Below, one piece after another: positions 39,344 through 47,899 of a stretch of DNA of 64,000 bases (position 1 is the first letter of the stretch; the number at the start of each line of letters is the position of its first letter). The DNA comes from Streptomyces sp. CNH099 (lineage in GTDB: Bacteria > Actinomycetota > Actinomycetes > Streptomycetales > Streptomycetaceae). The stretch is taken from positions 419,391 through 483,390 of the forward strand of contig KI911459.1 of NCBI GenBank assembly GCA_000514715.1. The letters run 5' to 3'. Made by a program: the position numbers and the translations under genes. The notes beneath the pieces are model-generated. The model ran no database searches. It was not told the origin of the DNA and saw only the letters and a program-made list of their open reading frames with translations.

Positions 39344-41713
39344 TCAGGAGGCCCCGCGGGGGTGCACCTTGAAGACCCAGACGTGCCGGCCGGCCCTGCG
39401 GGCCGCCGCGGGCACCTCGACGACCAGCGCCCCGTTCTCGACGCTCCAGTGCAGCGGCCGGTCGTGGCCGAGCATCGTGATCCGGTCGCCGGACCGGACG
39501 GGCACCGGCGCCTCGACGATCAGCCGGGACGAGGGCGCGGCGAGCGAGTGGATGTAGAAGGCGTCGTGCTTGACGGTGAAGCGCAGGTCCTCGCCGAGCT
39601 GCGCCATGCGGGACCAGTAGGTGGTGCCGTAGATCGCCTCGCCGTTGACGCGCAGCCACGCGCCGGTCTCGCGCAGCCGGCGCTCCATGACCTCCGGGAT
39701 GGTCCCGTCGGCCCGCGGGCCGATGTCCAGGAGGAAGTTGCCGTTCTTGCTGACGATGTCGACGAGGCTGTGCACGACCTCCTCGGTGGTCATGTACGCG
39801 TGGTCGGGCGTCTGGGCGTTGTAGCCGTAGGAGAACGGGTCGAGGCCCCGGCTGGCCTCCCACTTGGCGACGACGGTGTTCTCGTACACCTCGTACTCCG
39901 GCGTGGTGAAGTCGTGCGGCCCGATGCCGGAGCGGTTGTTGACCGTCACCTCGATCGGCCGCGGCCGGTTCTTGGCGTGGTTGAAGTACTCGGCGAGCAC
40001 CCGGTGGCTGTCGTTGTCGCCGCCGATGTCGCACCACATGATCTCGGTGTCGTAGTCGTGGATCAGCTCCAGCATCTGCTTCGCCTGGTAGTCGCGGACG
40101 TAGTCCCTGCCCGCCGTGTAGCCGGTGTACGGCACGGGCTCCAGCGTGTACGGGTTGCGCGGGGCGTGGCCGTACCAGGGGTTGTCCGGGTTGAACCACT
40201 CCGGCATCGAGAAGTACAGCCCGCGGTGCAGGTCGGGGGTGTACCTGCGGGACGCGTCGAAGAGTTCCCGGACGAGGTCGCGGCGGGGGCCCATCGCGAC
40301 GGAGTTGCGGGTGGAGAGCCCGGTGTCCCACAGCGCGAAGCCCTCGTGGTGCTTGGACGTCAGCACGTGGTACTGCGCGCCCGCGTCCCGGAACAGCTCC
40401 ACCCAGGCGCGCGGGTCGAAGCGCTCGGCCCGGAACATCGGGATGAAGTCGTCGTACGCGAAGTCCTCGCCGTACACCTCCCGGTGGTGCGCGTGCGTCG
40501 GGTTGTCCGGCTGGTTCATCTGCTGCCAGTACCACTCCGCGTACTGCGTGCCGACCGGCGCCCAGGCGGGCACCGAGTACAGGCCCCAGTGGATGAAGAT
40601 CCCGAACTTGGCGTCGTGGAACCAGTACGGCGCCCGGTGGCTGCTCAGTGAGGCGTCGGTCGGCTCGTAGTCGGGCACGCCGAGGGTCAGCGGGCGGGTG
40701 ACCTCGGCGGCCGTGCCGCCGCGCCCGGCGGCGACGACGCGGCCCTCCGCCACGGTGCCCGGCGCCACGCCCCCGCGGTTGCGGATGCCCACCGCGACCC
40801 GGGCCTGCTCGCCGGGGCCGAGGCGCGGCACGGAGACCGGCGCCACCGTGCGGGCGCCCTCGGCGTCGACGGTGACTTCGAGGCGGTCGCGAGCGGAGAT
40901 CCACACGGTGCCGGCGTTAAGCAGCGTGGCCTCCACGGACTGCGCGCCGGAACGCTCCAGGGCGGAGGTCGTGGAACGGGCGTTGCGCAGCGCGACGGCG
41001 CGCCCCTCGGCGACGGGCTGCAGCGAGAGCGCGAAGACGTGCAGCGCCGTCTTCTCCGCCTCGGCCGGGTTGGTGACCGGCAGGGTGAGCGCGACCGCCT
41101 CGCGCGCCGGGTCCAGGGCGAGTTCGACGGCGGCGATGGAGACCCGGTGCTCGTCCCTGGTGCCGTCGGGGCGGTAGCGGTACGGGGCGCTGAGCGAGCC
41201 GCCGCCGGAGTACCAGTCGGGGGCGGCCAGGCCGGCGGAGCCGGTGCCGCCGTCGGCGTAGTGCACGGTGACCGCGCCGGAGGCGCTGCCGTAGGAGGAG
41301 GACGCGAGGAACAGCGCGCTCAGGTAGTGGCCCGGGGGGAGCGCGACGCGCTGCCCCATGGCGACGACGTTGTTGGGCTCCCCGGCGCCGGGGAAATCGA
41401 AGGGGAAGCCGTCGACCTCCACGGGCCCGGCGGGCAGTTCCTCGCCGGGGTAGGTGTAGCCGCTGCCGTCGAAGTCGCCGCCGCGGGCGCCGGCGGTGTC
41501 GACGCCGTCGTTGTCGAAGAGCCCGGTCAGCGGCACCGGTACGGGGTCGGGGACCCGGCCCCAGCCACCGGCGGTTCCGGTGCCGCCCGCGGCCCCGGCC
41601 GGGTCCGGCGGCGCGGCGCCGGCGGCGGAGGGCGCCATCCCCATCCCCAGCGCGGAGCCCGCCGCGGCTCCGGCGCCGATCCCGAGCACGTGCCGTCGTG
41701 CAAACCCGTTCAT
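39344..41713 (-). CDS. Secreted GH29 alpha-L-fucosidase with accessory domains
   Basis: A 789-residue exported enzyme. The N-terminal Tat-like signal ARRHVLGIGAGAAAG is followed by a low-complexity linker, then a galactose-binding-like region (about 65-210) and a NEW3/APEF-like beta domain (about 235-320). The GH29 barrel starts at HDAKFGIFIHWGLYSVPAW. YHVLTSKHHEGFALWDT and EIMWCDIGGDND (nucleophile Asp about 561) are the catalytic-region motifs. A C-terminal beta-sandwich follows. GGGAGG precedes the ATG. The upstream region carries a LacI-type core plus two CATCSGATG palindromes. Confidence 0.92.
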   Translation of the reverse strand: MNGFARRHVLGIGAGAAAGSALGMGMAPSAAGAAPPDPAGAAGGTGTAGGWGRVPDPVPVPLTGLFDNDGVDTAGARGGDFDGSGYTYPGEELPAGPVEVDGFPFDFPGAGEPNNVVAMGQRVALPPGHYLSALFLASSSYGSASGAVTVHYADGGTGSAGLAAPDWYSGGGSLSAPYRYRPDGTRDEHRVSIAAVELALDPAREAVALTLPVTNPAEAEKTALHVFALSLQPVAEGRAVALRNARSTTSALERSGAQSVEATLLNAGTVWISARDRLEVTVDAEGARTVAPVSVPRLGPGEQARVAVGIRNRGGVAPGTVAEGRVVAAGRGGTAAEVTRPLTLGVPDYEPTDASLSSHRAPYWFHDAKFGIFIHWGLYSVPAWAPVGTQYAEWYWQQMNQPDNPTHAHHREVYGEDFAYDDFIPMFRAERFDPRAWVELFRDAGAQYHVLTSKHHEGFALWDTGLSTRNSVAMGPRRDLVRELFDASRRYTPDLHRGLYFSMPEWFNPDNPWYGHAPRNPYTLEPVPYTGYTAGRDYVRDYQAKQMLELIHDYDTEIMWCDIGGDNDSHRVLAEYFNHAKNRPRPIEVTVNNRSGIGPHDFTTPEYEVYENTVVAKWEASRGLDPFSYGYNAQTPDHAYMTTEEVVHSLVDIVSKNGNFLLDIGPRADGTIPEVMERRLRETGAWLRVNGEAIYGTTYWSRMAQLGEDLRFTVKHDAFYIHSLAAPSSRLIVEAPVPVRSGDRITMLGHDRPLHWSVENGALVVEVPAAARRAGRHVWVFKVHPRGAS

Positions 41714-41743
41714 CCGGGCCTCCCTTTGAGGATCTCGCTGATC

Positions 41744-41752
41744 CATCCGATG
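41744..41752. promoter_or_regulatory. CATCCGATG palindrome upstream of the fucosidase gene
   Basis: CATC-C-GATG is symmetric and lies 30 bases upstream of the fucosidase ATG. It matches the core of the larger palindrome at 41805-41817. GntR-family regulators of sugar-acid or deoxysugar use often bind short sites of this kind, but the regulator is not identifiable here. Confidence 0.4.
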
Positions 41753-41775
41753 TCTGGTGGGATTTCCAGGCGGCC

Positions 41776-41783
41776 AAGCGCTT
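41776..41783. promoter_or_regulatory. LacI-type operator core upstream of the fucosidase gene
   Basis: AAGCGCTT sits in CCAAGCGCTTGCTGA, matching the site before the ThuA/PQQ gene (37857-37870) over the core and its right flank. It suggests shared control of the two secreted carbohydrate enzymes. Confidence 0.55.
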
Positions 41784-41804
41784 GCTGAGGATGGAAAGTA
41801 GAGA

Positions 41805-41817
41805 TTCATCGGATGAA
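41805..41817. promoter_or_regulatory. TTCATCGGATGAA palindrome upstream of the fucosidase gene
   Basis: A perfect 13-bp inverted repeat (TTCATC-G-GATGAA), about 90 bases upstream of the fucosidase ATG. With 41744-41752 it makes two related sites about 60 bp apart flanking the LacI-type core, as in a promoter with two kinds of operator. Confidence 0.55.
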
Positions 41818-41944
41818 CGTCAAGCTCCGGCGTATCCGCGCGACGACGTGCACAACGGGCGGGGCCCGGCGGCGCGAACGCCACCGGGCCCCGGTCGTCT
41901 TCCACTTCCGCGGTCCCCGATCGCCGGGCACCGCGGGACGTACG

Positions 41945-44185
41945 TCAGCGCACGCCGGTCGGCTGCGGCTCCCGCTCCTCGCCGGCGGTCGGCGGCACGG
42001 AGGCCGCGGCGAGGTGCCGCTGCAGCTTCTCGCCCTCGATGTCGACATTCGGCAGGAGCTTGTCCAGCCACTGCGGCAGCCACCAGGCGGAGTGGCCCAG
42101 CAGGGCCAGCACCGCCGGAACGATGGTCATGCGGACGACGAAGGCGTCGAAGAGGACCGCGATGGCCAGGCCGAAGCCCATGGTCTTGATGATGTCCTCG
42201 CCGGCGCCGATGAAGCCGGAGAAGACGCTGATCATGATGATCGCGGCGGCGGTGACCACACGTGCGCTGAAGCGGAAGCCGCTGACCACGGCGTCCCCGG
42301 GCCCTTCCCCGTGGGCGTACGCCTCGCGCATCCGGCTGACGAGGAACACCTCGTAGTCCATGGCGAGGCCGAAGATCACGCCGATCAGGAAGATGGGCAT
42401 CATCGACACGATGGGGCCGCTCTGCTCCACCCCGAACACCCCGGAGGCCCAGCCCCACTGGAACACCGCGACGACGGCGCCGAGCGCGGCGAGCACCGAG
42501 AAGAGGAAGCCGAGCGCCGCCTTGAGCGGCACCAGAATCGAGCGGAACACCAGCATCAGCAGCAGGAAGGCGAGGCCGACGACGATCGCCAGATACGGCA
42601 CCAGCGCGTCGTCCAGCACCTGCGAGAAGTCGATGTTGGCCGCCGTGGATCCCGTGACGAGCACCTCGGCGCCGGTCTCGCCGGCCTGGTCGTCCGCCAG
42701 GTCGCGCAGGTTGAGAACCACGTCCTCGGTCTTCGTGTCGCTCGGGCCGGTGCTCGGCGTGGCCGTGATCGTCGCGGTGTCCCCGGCGTCGTTGAACGTT
42801 GCGGGGCTGACCGCGACGATGCCGTCCAGCGCCTCGATCTCCGTGCGGAGGGATTCGGCCGCCTGCTCGGGGTCGTCCGCACCGGTGAGGTCGGCGGCGA
42901 CGGTGAGCGGGCCGTTGAAGCCCGCGCCGAAGCCCTCGGACAGCAGGTCGTACGCCTTGCGCTGGGTGGTGTCGGGCGCGTTGCTGCCCTCGTCGGGCAG
43001 GCCGAGTTCCATGCTGGCCACCGGCGCGGCCACCGCTCCCAGCCCGACCACGGCGGCCACCAGCACCAGGAGCGGGCGGCGCAGGACCATCTGGGCCCAG
43101 CGGGTGCCCATGTTCGGCTTGGCGTGGACGTCCGCGGTCGGGGGGACGCCCGTCTCCGGGTTGGCCTTGCGCACCCGGCGACCGAAGATCCGCTTGCCGA
43201 GCATGCCGAGCGTGGCCGGCACCAGGGTGAGGGCGATGAGCACCGCGATGGCGACGGTGACCGCCGCCGTGAGGCCCATCTTGGTGAGGATCGGGATGTT
43301 GACGATCGAGAGCCCGCACAGCGCGATGAGCACGGTGAGGCCCGCGAACACCACGGCGGAGCCCGCGGTGCCGACCGCGCGTCCGGCCGCCTCCTCCCGG
43401 GAGTGGCCGTCGCTCAGCTCGGCGCGGTAGCGGGAGGCGATGAACAGGGCGTAGTCGATGCCGACGGCGAGCCCGATCATGGTGGCCAGGACGGTGGTGG
43501 TCTCGGACAGGCCGAAGGTCGCCGCCGTCGCGGTGATTCCCATGATGCCGATCATGAGGCCGATCAGCGCGGTGAGGATCGGCAGCCCGGCGGCCAGCAT
43601 CGAGCCGAAGGTGACGAAGAGCACGACCAGGGCGATGCCGACACCGATGATCTCGCCGTTTCCGAGGTCGGCCTCGGGCACGGTGGCGTCACCGCCGGAC
43701 TCGACGGTCAGGCCGGCGTCGCGGCCGGTCTCCATCGCCTCTTCGATGCCGTCCTGGGTGTCCGTGGTGATCTCGGGCGCCGGGACCTTGTAGTCGACGG
43801 TGGCGTACGCGGTGGTGCCGTCCTCGCTGACCGCGGCGTTGCCGTCGAACGGGTCGGCGACCGACTCCGCCTGGCCGCCGCTCAGCCGGTCGAGGACACC
43901 CTCGACGGCGTCACGGTTCTCGGTTGCGGTGATCTTCTGGCCATCGGGCGCCTGGAAGACGATACGGGCCTGTGCGCCGTCGGCGGCCGAGCCCGGGAAG
44001 CGCTCCTCAAGGAGATCGAAGGCCTGCTGGGACTCGGTGCCCGGGAGCGCGAACTCATCCGCCGGGGCTTCACCTGCGGAGGACGCGGCGAACCCGGCGA
44101 GACCGAGCAATAGCACCCATATCAGGGCGACATATCGGCGGCGCCGGAAGGAAAGCCGGCCGAGTTTGTAGAGGTAGGTGGCCAC
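41945..44185 (-). CDS. MMPL/RND-superfamily membrane transporter
   Basis: A 746-residue transporter with the two-fold MMPL architecture: helix 1 (RRRYVALIWVLLLGLAGFA), a soluble porter loop, five helices, a repeat of the same, and a polar C-terminal tail. The proton-relay Asp-Tyr pairs are in GLAVGIDYALFIASRYR and FGLAMDYEVFLVSRMRE. Likely proton-driven export of a lipid or drug. The GTG start lies 106 bp after the TetR gene in the same direction, so the pair is probably one transcript regulated by that TetR. Confidence 0.93.
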   Translation of the reverse strand: MATYLYKLGRLSFRRRRYVALIWVLLLGLAGFAASSAGEAPADEFALPGTESQQAFDLLEERFPGSAADGAQARIVFQAPDGQKITATENRDAVEGVLDRLSGGQAESVADPFDGNAAVSEDGTTAYATVDYKVPAPEITTDTQDGIEEAMETGRDAGLTVESGGDATVPEADLGNGEIIGVGIALVVLFVTFGSMLAAGLPILTALIGLMIGIMGITATAATFGLSETTTVLATMIGLAVGIDYALFIASRYRAELSDGHSREEAAGRAVGTAGSAVVFAGLTVLIALCGLSIVNIPILTKMGLTAAVTVAIAVLIALTLVPATLGMLGKRIFGRRVRKANPETGVPPTADVHAKPNMGTRWAQMVLRRPLLVLVAAVVGLGAVAAPVASMELGLPDEGSNAPDTTQRKAYDLLSEGFGAGFNGPLTVAADLTGADDPEQAAESLRTEIEALDGIVAVSPATFNDAGDTATITATPSTGPSDTKTEDVVLNLRDLADDQAGETGAEVLVTGSTAANIDFSQVLDDALVPYLAIVVGLAFLLLMLVFRSILVPLKAALGFLFSVLAALGAVVAVFQWGWASGVFGVEQSGPIVSMMPIFLIGVIFGLAMDYEVFLVSRMREAYAHGEGPGDAVVSGFRFSARVVTAAAIIMISVFSGFIGAGEDIIKTMGFGLAIAVLFDAFVVRMTIVPAVLALLGHSAWWLPQWLDKLLPNVDIEGEKLQRHLAAASVPPTAGEEREPQPTGVR

Positions 44186-44291
44186 GAGCAGGTGTCTCCT
44201 GATCTCGACGGTGGGTTGTGTGGGACCAGCCCGACGACGAGAGCGGCGTGCGCCAGGTGGAGCTGTGTTCGGTTGTGTAGGAGCCGGCAGG

Positions 44292-44891
44292 TCAGTTCAG
44301 ACGCAGGGCGGGGAGGATCACTGCGTCGACATAGCGGACGAGGTAGTCACTGCTTACCTGTGCGTCGTCGATGAGCGGCCGGACCAGGCAGGCGCCCAGC
44401 ATCATGTGCGGGACGAACGCCGCGGCGGGGATGTCCGCGGCCAGCTCGCCGCGCCTGACGGCGCGGTCGATCAGGCCGTGGAAGGCCGCCAGTTCCGGTT
44501 CGATCATCACGTGCCGCAGGGCCTGCCGCAGCTCCTCGTTCGACTGCTGGGCGAATGCGACCGCGCGGAGCAGAGCCGTGTCCTTCTCCGCGCTTTGGCA
44601 CGCGCCCTCGGCGAACTGCACGAGATCTCCGCGCAGCGAGCCGGTGTCGATCCCGGCCGCCCTCACCGGCTTGCTGTGCCGGAGCGCCGTGGCGACCAAG
44701 TGCGGCTTGGAGTGCCACTGGCGGTAGAGGGTGGCCTTGCTCGACCGGGTACGGGCCGCGACCGCGTCCATGGTGAGGGCCTCGTAGCCGACCTCGCGCA
44801 GATGGTCGAGCACGGCTTCGAACAGCTCGTGCTCGCGCTCGGCGCTCAGCCGGCTGCGGCGCCCGGTGGTGCCGGCGTCCTGCACGACCAT
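44292..44891 (-). CDS. TetR-family regulator of the MMPL transporter
   Basis: A 199-residue repressor. The HTH spans about residues 18-62 (ELFEAVLDHLREVGYEALTMDAVAARTRSSKATLYRQWHSK, cited in part). The C-terminal domain includes EEAALRQ-like helices and FVPHMMLGACLVRPL. The ATG at 44891 has GGGAGGGGG upstream; an earlier in-frame GTG (44906) would swallow that site. A perfect palindrome sits 24 bases upstream, fitting autoregulation of this gene and the MMPL gene behind it. Confidence 0.9.
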   Translation of the reverse strand: MVVQDAGTTGRRSRLSAEREHELFEAVLDHLREVGYEALTMDAVAARTRSSKATLYRQWHSKPHLVATALRHSKPVRAAGIDTGSLRGDLVQFAEGACQSAEKDTALLRAVAFAQQSNEELRQALRHVMIEPELAAFHGLIDRAVRRGELAADIPAAAFVPHMMLGACLVRPLIDDAQVSSDYLVRYVDAVILPALRLN

Positions 44892-44914
44892 CGGGCCCCC
44901 TCCCACTCAGCGGA

Positions 44915-44929
44915 ACGAAACGGTTTCGT
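44915..44929. promoter_or_regulatory. TetR operator upstream of the TetR-MMPL pair
   Basis: ACGAAACGGTTTCGT is a perfect 15-bp palindrome with a central G. It lies just upstream of the TetR start on the minus strand. Symmetry, size and position suit a TetR dimer. Confidence 0.65.
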
Positions 44930-44991
44930 ACACCGAGAAAAATGATAGCCGCTGTCAGAACGCGTTCGCGCCAATCAGGGTGTGCTTTGCG

Positions 44992-45975
44992 TCACTCGGT
45001 GAAGACGATCCAGACCGGTCCGGGCGCGAAGCGGATCCGCTCGCCGTCCGCGCCGGTGAACTCCGTCCCGTCGCCGGCCGACCCACGCTCCCACCTCGCC
45101 GGGTACGACCGGCCGCCGCGCAGCACCTCCGCCTTCCCGGAGCCGACGGTCTCGGTGAAGGGGGAGACGTTGCCCGAGCGGTCGGCGAAGCGGGAGCCGC
45201 GGATCGTCACGTGCTGGACGACGACGGTCGCCGCCGACAGCCGCCCGCCGTCCGCCGTGGCGGCCGGGCTGCCGTCGAACGAGACCAGCCAGCGCTTCGC
45301 GGCGGCGTCCCAGGTGAAGCCGAAGCTCGCGGCCGGGTAGCGCACGGTGCGCTCCGCGGTGGCCTCGCCCCCCGCCGGCGCCCGGCCGAAGCGGAAGCCG
45401 ACGTCCCGCGGCTGGTCCGCGTCGGGCGCCGCGGCCAGCGCCTTCTCCGGCCGTAGGAAGAGGTTGTGCGGCGCGGGCCGCGCGGGGTCGCGCAGATACG
45501 CCCCGCCCGCCTCGCCCGGCGGCACGGGGAACAGGGGTGCGTCGTCGACGAGGGGGAGCAGCTTGGACTGCGCACCGGAGAAGGCGAACGCGGGCCTGCC
45601 GAACTGCTCCAGCAGTTCGAGGTCGGACTCACGGGCGCTGCGCACCGGGCCGACCCGCCCCGGCTCGTGCGCGGCGTACACCGCGAGCAGCCGGCTGAGC
45701 CCGGCCTCCACCCGTTCGACGTACACGATGTCCGCCCGCTCCAGCCCCGTCTGCGGGCGCGCCGGCGCGGCGTTGTCGACCTTCACGCCGAGCACCGGCC
45801 CGCTCCGTCCCGCCATCCCGGTGAACGGCGAGACGGCCCCGGTCTCCCCGCCGGGTTCCCGGGTGTCCTCCGAGGGGTCGGTGCACCCGCCCGCGAGCAG
45901 GGCCGGCAGCAGCAGGAGCGCGGCCGGCAGGGCCGCCGGCGCACGCAGGAGGCGGGGTGTACGGCTGGCGCCCAT
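44992..45975 (-). CDS. DUF3048 (YerB-like) lipoprotein
   Basis: A 327-residue lipoprotein. The signal peptide ends in the lipobox LLAGGC (Cys31). DUF3048 hallmarks are VLGVKVDNAAPARPQTGLERADIVYVE and RVGPVRSARESDLELLEQF, cited in part, and a C-terminal GPVWIVF. The family is extracytoplasmic and poorly understood. GGAGGGAG precedes the ATG at 45975. A TAGAAT -10 box (46023-46028 on the minus strand) predicts a leader of about 40 bases. Confidence 0.88.
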   Translation of the reverse strand: MGASRTPRLLRAPAALPAALLLLPALLAGGCTDPSEDTREPGGETGAVSPFTGMAGRSGPVLGVKVDNAAPARPQTGLERADIVYVERVEAGLSRLLAVYAAHEPGRVGPVRSARESDLELLEQFGRPAFAFSGAQSKLLPLVDDAPLFPVPPGEAGGAYLRDPARPAPHNLFLRPEKALAAAPDADQPRDVGFRFGRAPAGGEATAERTVRYPAASFGFTWDAAAKRWLVSFDGSPAATADGGRLSAATVVVQHVTIRGSRFADRSGNVSPFTETVGSGKAEVLRGGRSYPARWERGSAGDGTEFTGADGERIRFAPGPVWIVFTE

Positions 45976-46022
45976 GGCGCTCCCTCCGCGGCGTCATGCC
46001 CGTTCTATTGCGCTCTGATGTG

Positions 46023-46028
46023 ATTCTA
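46023..46028 (-). promoter_or_regulatory. -10 box of the DUF3048 gene
   Basis: The minus strand reads TAGAAT here, 48 bases before the ATG at 45975. No clear -35 hexamer is seen at the usual spacing. Confidence 0.45.
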
Positions 46029-46254
46029 GGGTCGGGGGGCGAGGCCGGATAACGGCAGGCGTACGCGGCTTCGAGTCGTTACCCTGTGGAAACGGACAAC
46101 CTCGCCCACGGGGAAGGACCGACACCCTCGGACCGTCCGCGAGCACAGCCGGCGCCACCGCGTCCGAACTGCCCATTCGAACAGCCCGGGGTGTCCGCCG
46201 ACACCCGCCGCCCAGGCAGGGCTGACCAGTTCACGTGACCCGGAGGAGTGCACG

Positions 46255-46446
46255 GTGACGACAGAAGCCGCAGCAGAACAGCACACACAGCCCGCCGCCC
46301 CGCGGACGCCCGCGCGCCCGGACGCGGCCGCGGAGCCGCTGAGCAGTCTGGACGTGTGGGCGCGCTCGGCCCCCATCCGGCTCGCCGGATACGAGGACGA
46401 CCCGGCCGACACCGCGGAGCTGCACATCCTGCGCGGTATCGACTGA
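46255..46446 (+). CDS. Small 63-residue protein of unknown function
   Basis: Starts at GTG 46255 with a good GGAGG eight bases upstream. Residues 1-28 are Ala/Pro/Thr-rich. Residues 29-63 are distinctive: SSLDVWARSAPIRLAGYEDD, then an acidic stretch and the closing ELHILRGID. There are no cysteines, so it is not a lanthipeptide-type core. Size, a polar leader-like N-terminus and a well-defined C-terminus recall peptide precursors, but no modification or export genes are adjacent. It is alone between the DUF3048 gene (divergent) and pntB (convergent). Function unknown. Confidence 0.7.
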   Translation: MTTEAAAEQHTQPAAPRTPARPDAAAEPLSSLDVWARSAPIRLAGYEDDPADTAELHILRGID

Positions 46447-46486
46447 CCCGCCGGCCGGGCGCCCGCGCCCACACCGCCCGCCACCG

Positions 46487-47899
46487 CTAGCCGACGAACG
46501 TGCGGACCGCGGCCTTCAGGTCCGCCAGCCCCTTCTTGGCGTCGGTGAAGAACATCCCGGTGTTCTCCGCGGTGTACAGCTCGTTGTCGATGCCCGCGTA
46601 CCCGTGGCCCATCGACCGCTTGATCACCACCACGTTCTTGGCCCGGTCCACGTCCAGGATCGGCATGCCCGAGATCGCGTTGCCCGGCCGCCGCGCGGCC
46701 GGATTGGTCACGTCGTTGGCGCCGATCACCAGCGCCACGTCCGCCTGCGGGAACTCGGGGTTCGCCTCCTCCATCTCCTTCAGCTGCGGATACGGCACGT
46801 TGGCCTCGGCCAGCAGCACGTTCATGTGCCCCGGCATCCGGCCGGCCACCGGGTGGATCGCGTACGTGACCGCCACCCCGTGCTCCTGGAGCAGGTCCGC
46901 CAGCTCGCCCAGCTCGTGCTGCGCCTGCGCGGCGGCCAGCCCGTACCCCGGCACGATGACGACCTTGCCGGCGTACGCGAGCTGGATCGCCACGTCGTCG
47001 GCGGAGACCGGGCGTACGTGCGCGTCCCCGTCCGAGCTCCCGGCCGCCGCGTCGTCGCCGGTGCCGAAACCGCCCACGATAATGGCCGGAATCGAACGGT
47101 TCATCGCGTCGGCCATCAGCTTGGTGAGGATCGTGCCGGAGGCGCCGACGAGCGCGCCGGCGATGATCAGCGCCGGCTCGTTGAGCACGAAGCCGGCCAT
47201 GCCGACCGCCGTGCCGGTGAAGGCGTTGAGCAGCGAGATGACCACGGGCATGTCCGCGCCGCCGATCGGCAGCACCATCGTGACGCCGAACGCCAGCCCG
47301 GCGAGGGCGAGCAGCGTCAGCGCCGCGACGCTGCCCGGCTCCACCACCAGCCAGACGGCCGAGCCGGTGAAGACGACCGCGAGCGCGGCGTTCAGCGCCC
47401 GGCTGCCCGGCAGGACGATCGGCCGGCCCGGGACCAGGCCCTGCAGCTTCCCGGCGGCGACCAGGGAGCCGGAGAAGGTGATGGCGCCGATGAGGATGTC
47501 GATGCCGCCCGGCACCGTGGTGCGCGCGCCGAGGTCCTCCGGGTGCGCGTGCTGCAGCACCTCGCCGATGGCCAGCAGCGCGGCGGCGCCGCCGCCGACC
47601 GCGTTGAACAGGCTCACCAGCTGCGGCATCGCCGTCATCTCGACGGTACGGGCCAGATACAGCCCGGCGCCGGAGCCGACGACCACCGCGGAGAGCACCA
47701 CCAGCCAGCCGGTGGCGGTGATGTCGCCGCGCTCCGCCAGCAGCACCGCGGTCGCCGCGACCGCGACGGCCATGGCGGCGGCCGAGAGGGTGTTGCCGCG
47801 GCGGGCGGTGGCCGGGGAGTTCATCAGCCGCAGGCCCAGCACGAAGCAGGCGGCGGCGGCCAGCAGCACGTACCGTACGGCGGTCTCCAGATCGCTCAC
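46487..47899 (-). CDS. pntB: NAD(P) transhydrogenase subunit beta
   Basis: A 470-residue protein. The N-terminal half has eight or so membrane helices. FNAVGGGAAALLAIGE and ITFSGSLVAAGKLQGL are conserved in the membrane domain. The C-terminal NADP(H)-binding dIII includes VIVPGYGLAAAQAQHEL, HPVAGRMPGHMNVLLAEA, GANDVTNPAAR and KRSMGHGYAGIDNELY. It couples hydride transfer from NADH to NADP with proton movement. The GTG start overlaps the upstream subunit stop; GGGAGG is upstream. Confidence 0.95.
   Translation of the reverse strand: MSDLETAVRYVLLAAAACFVLGLRLMNSPATARRGNTLSAAAMAVAVAATAVLLAERGDITATGWLVVLSAVVVGSGAGLYLARTVEMTAMPQLVSLFNAVGGGAAALLAIGEVLQHAHPEDLGARTTVPGGIDILIGAITFSGSLVAAGKLQGLVPGRPIVLPGSRALNAALAVVFTGSAVWLVVEPGSVAALTLLALAGLAFGVTMVLPIGGADMPVVISLLNAFTGTAVGMAGFVLNEPALIIAGALVGASGTILTKLMADAMNRSIPAIIVGGFGTGDDAAAGSSDGDAHVRPVSADDVAIQLAYAGKVVIVPGYGLAAAQAQHELGELADLLQEHGVAVTYAIHPVAGRMPGHMNVLLAEANVPYPQLKEMEEANPEFPQADVALVIGANDVTNPAARRPGNAISGMPILDVDRAKNVVVIKRSMGHGYAGIDNELYTAENTGMFFTDAKKGLADLKAAVRTFVG

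Noticed and set aside
41813..44113. Long His/Gly/Asp/Arg-rich open frame on the plus strand
   Set aside because: Shadow of the MMPL transporter gene on the other strand.
46255..46446. Lanthipeptide or lasso precursor assignment for the small ORF
   Set aside because: No cysteine for lanthionine, and no cyclase, protease, dehydratase or transporter gene beside it; only a general precursor-like look remains.
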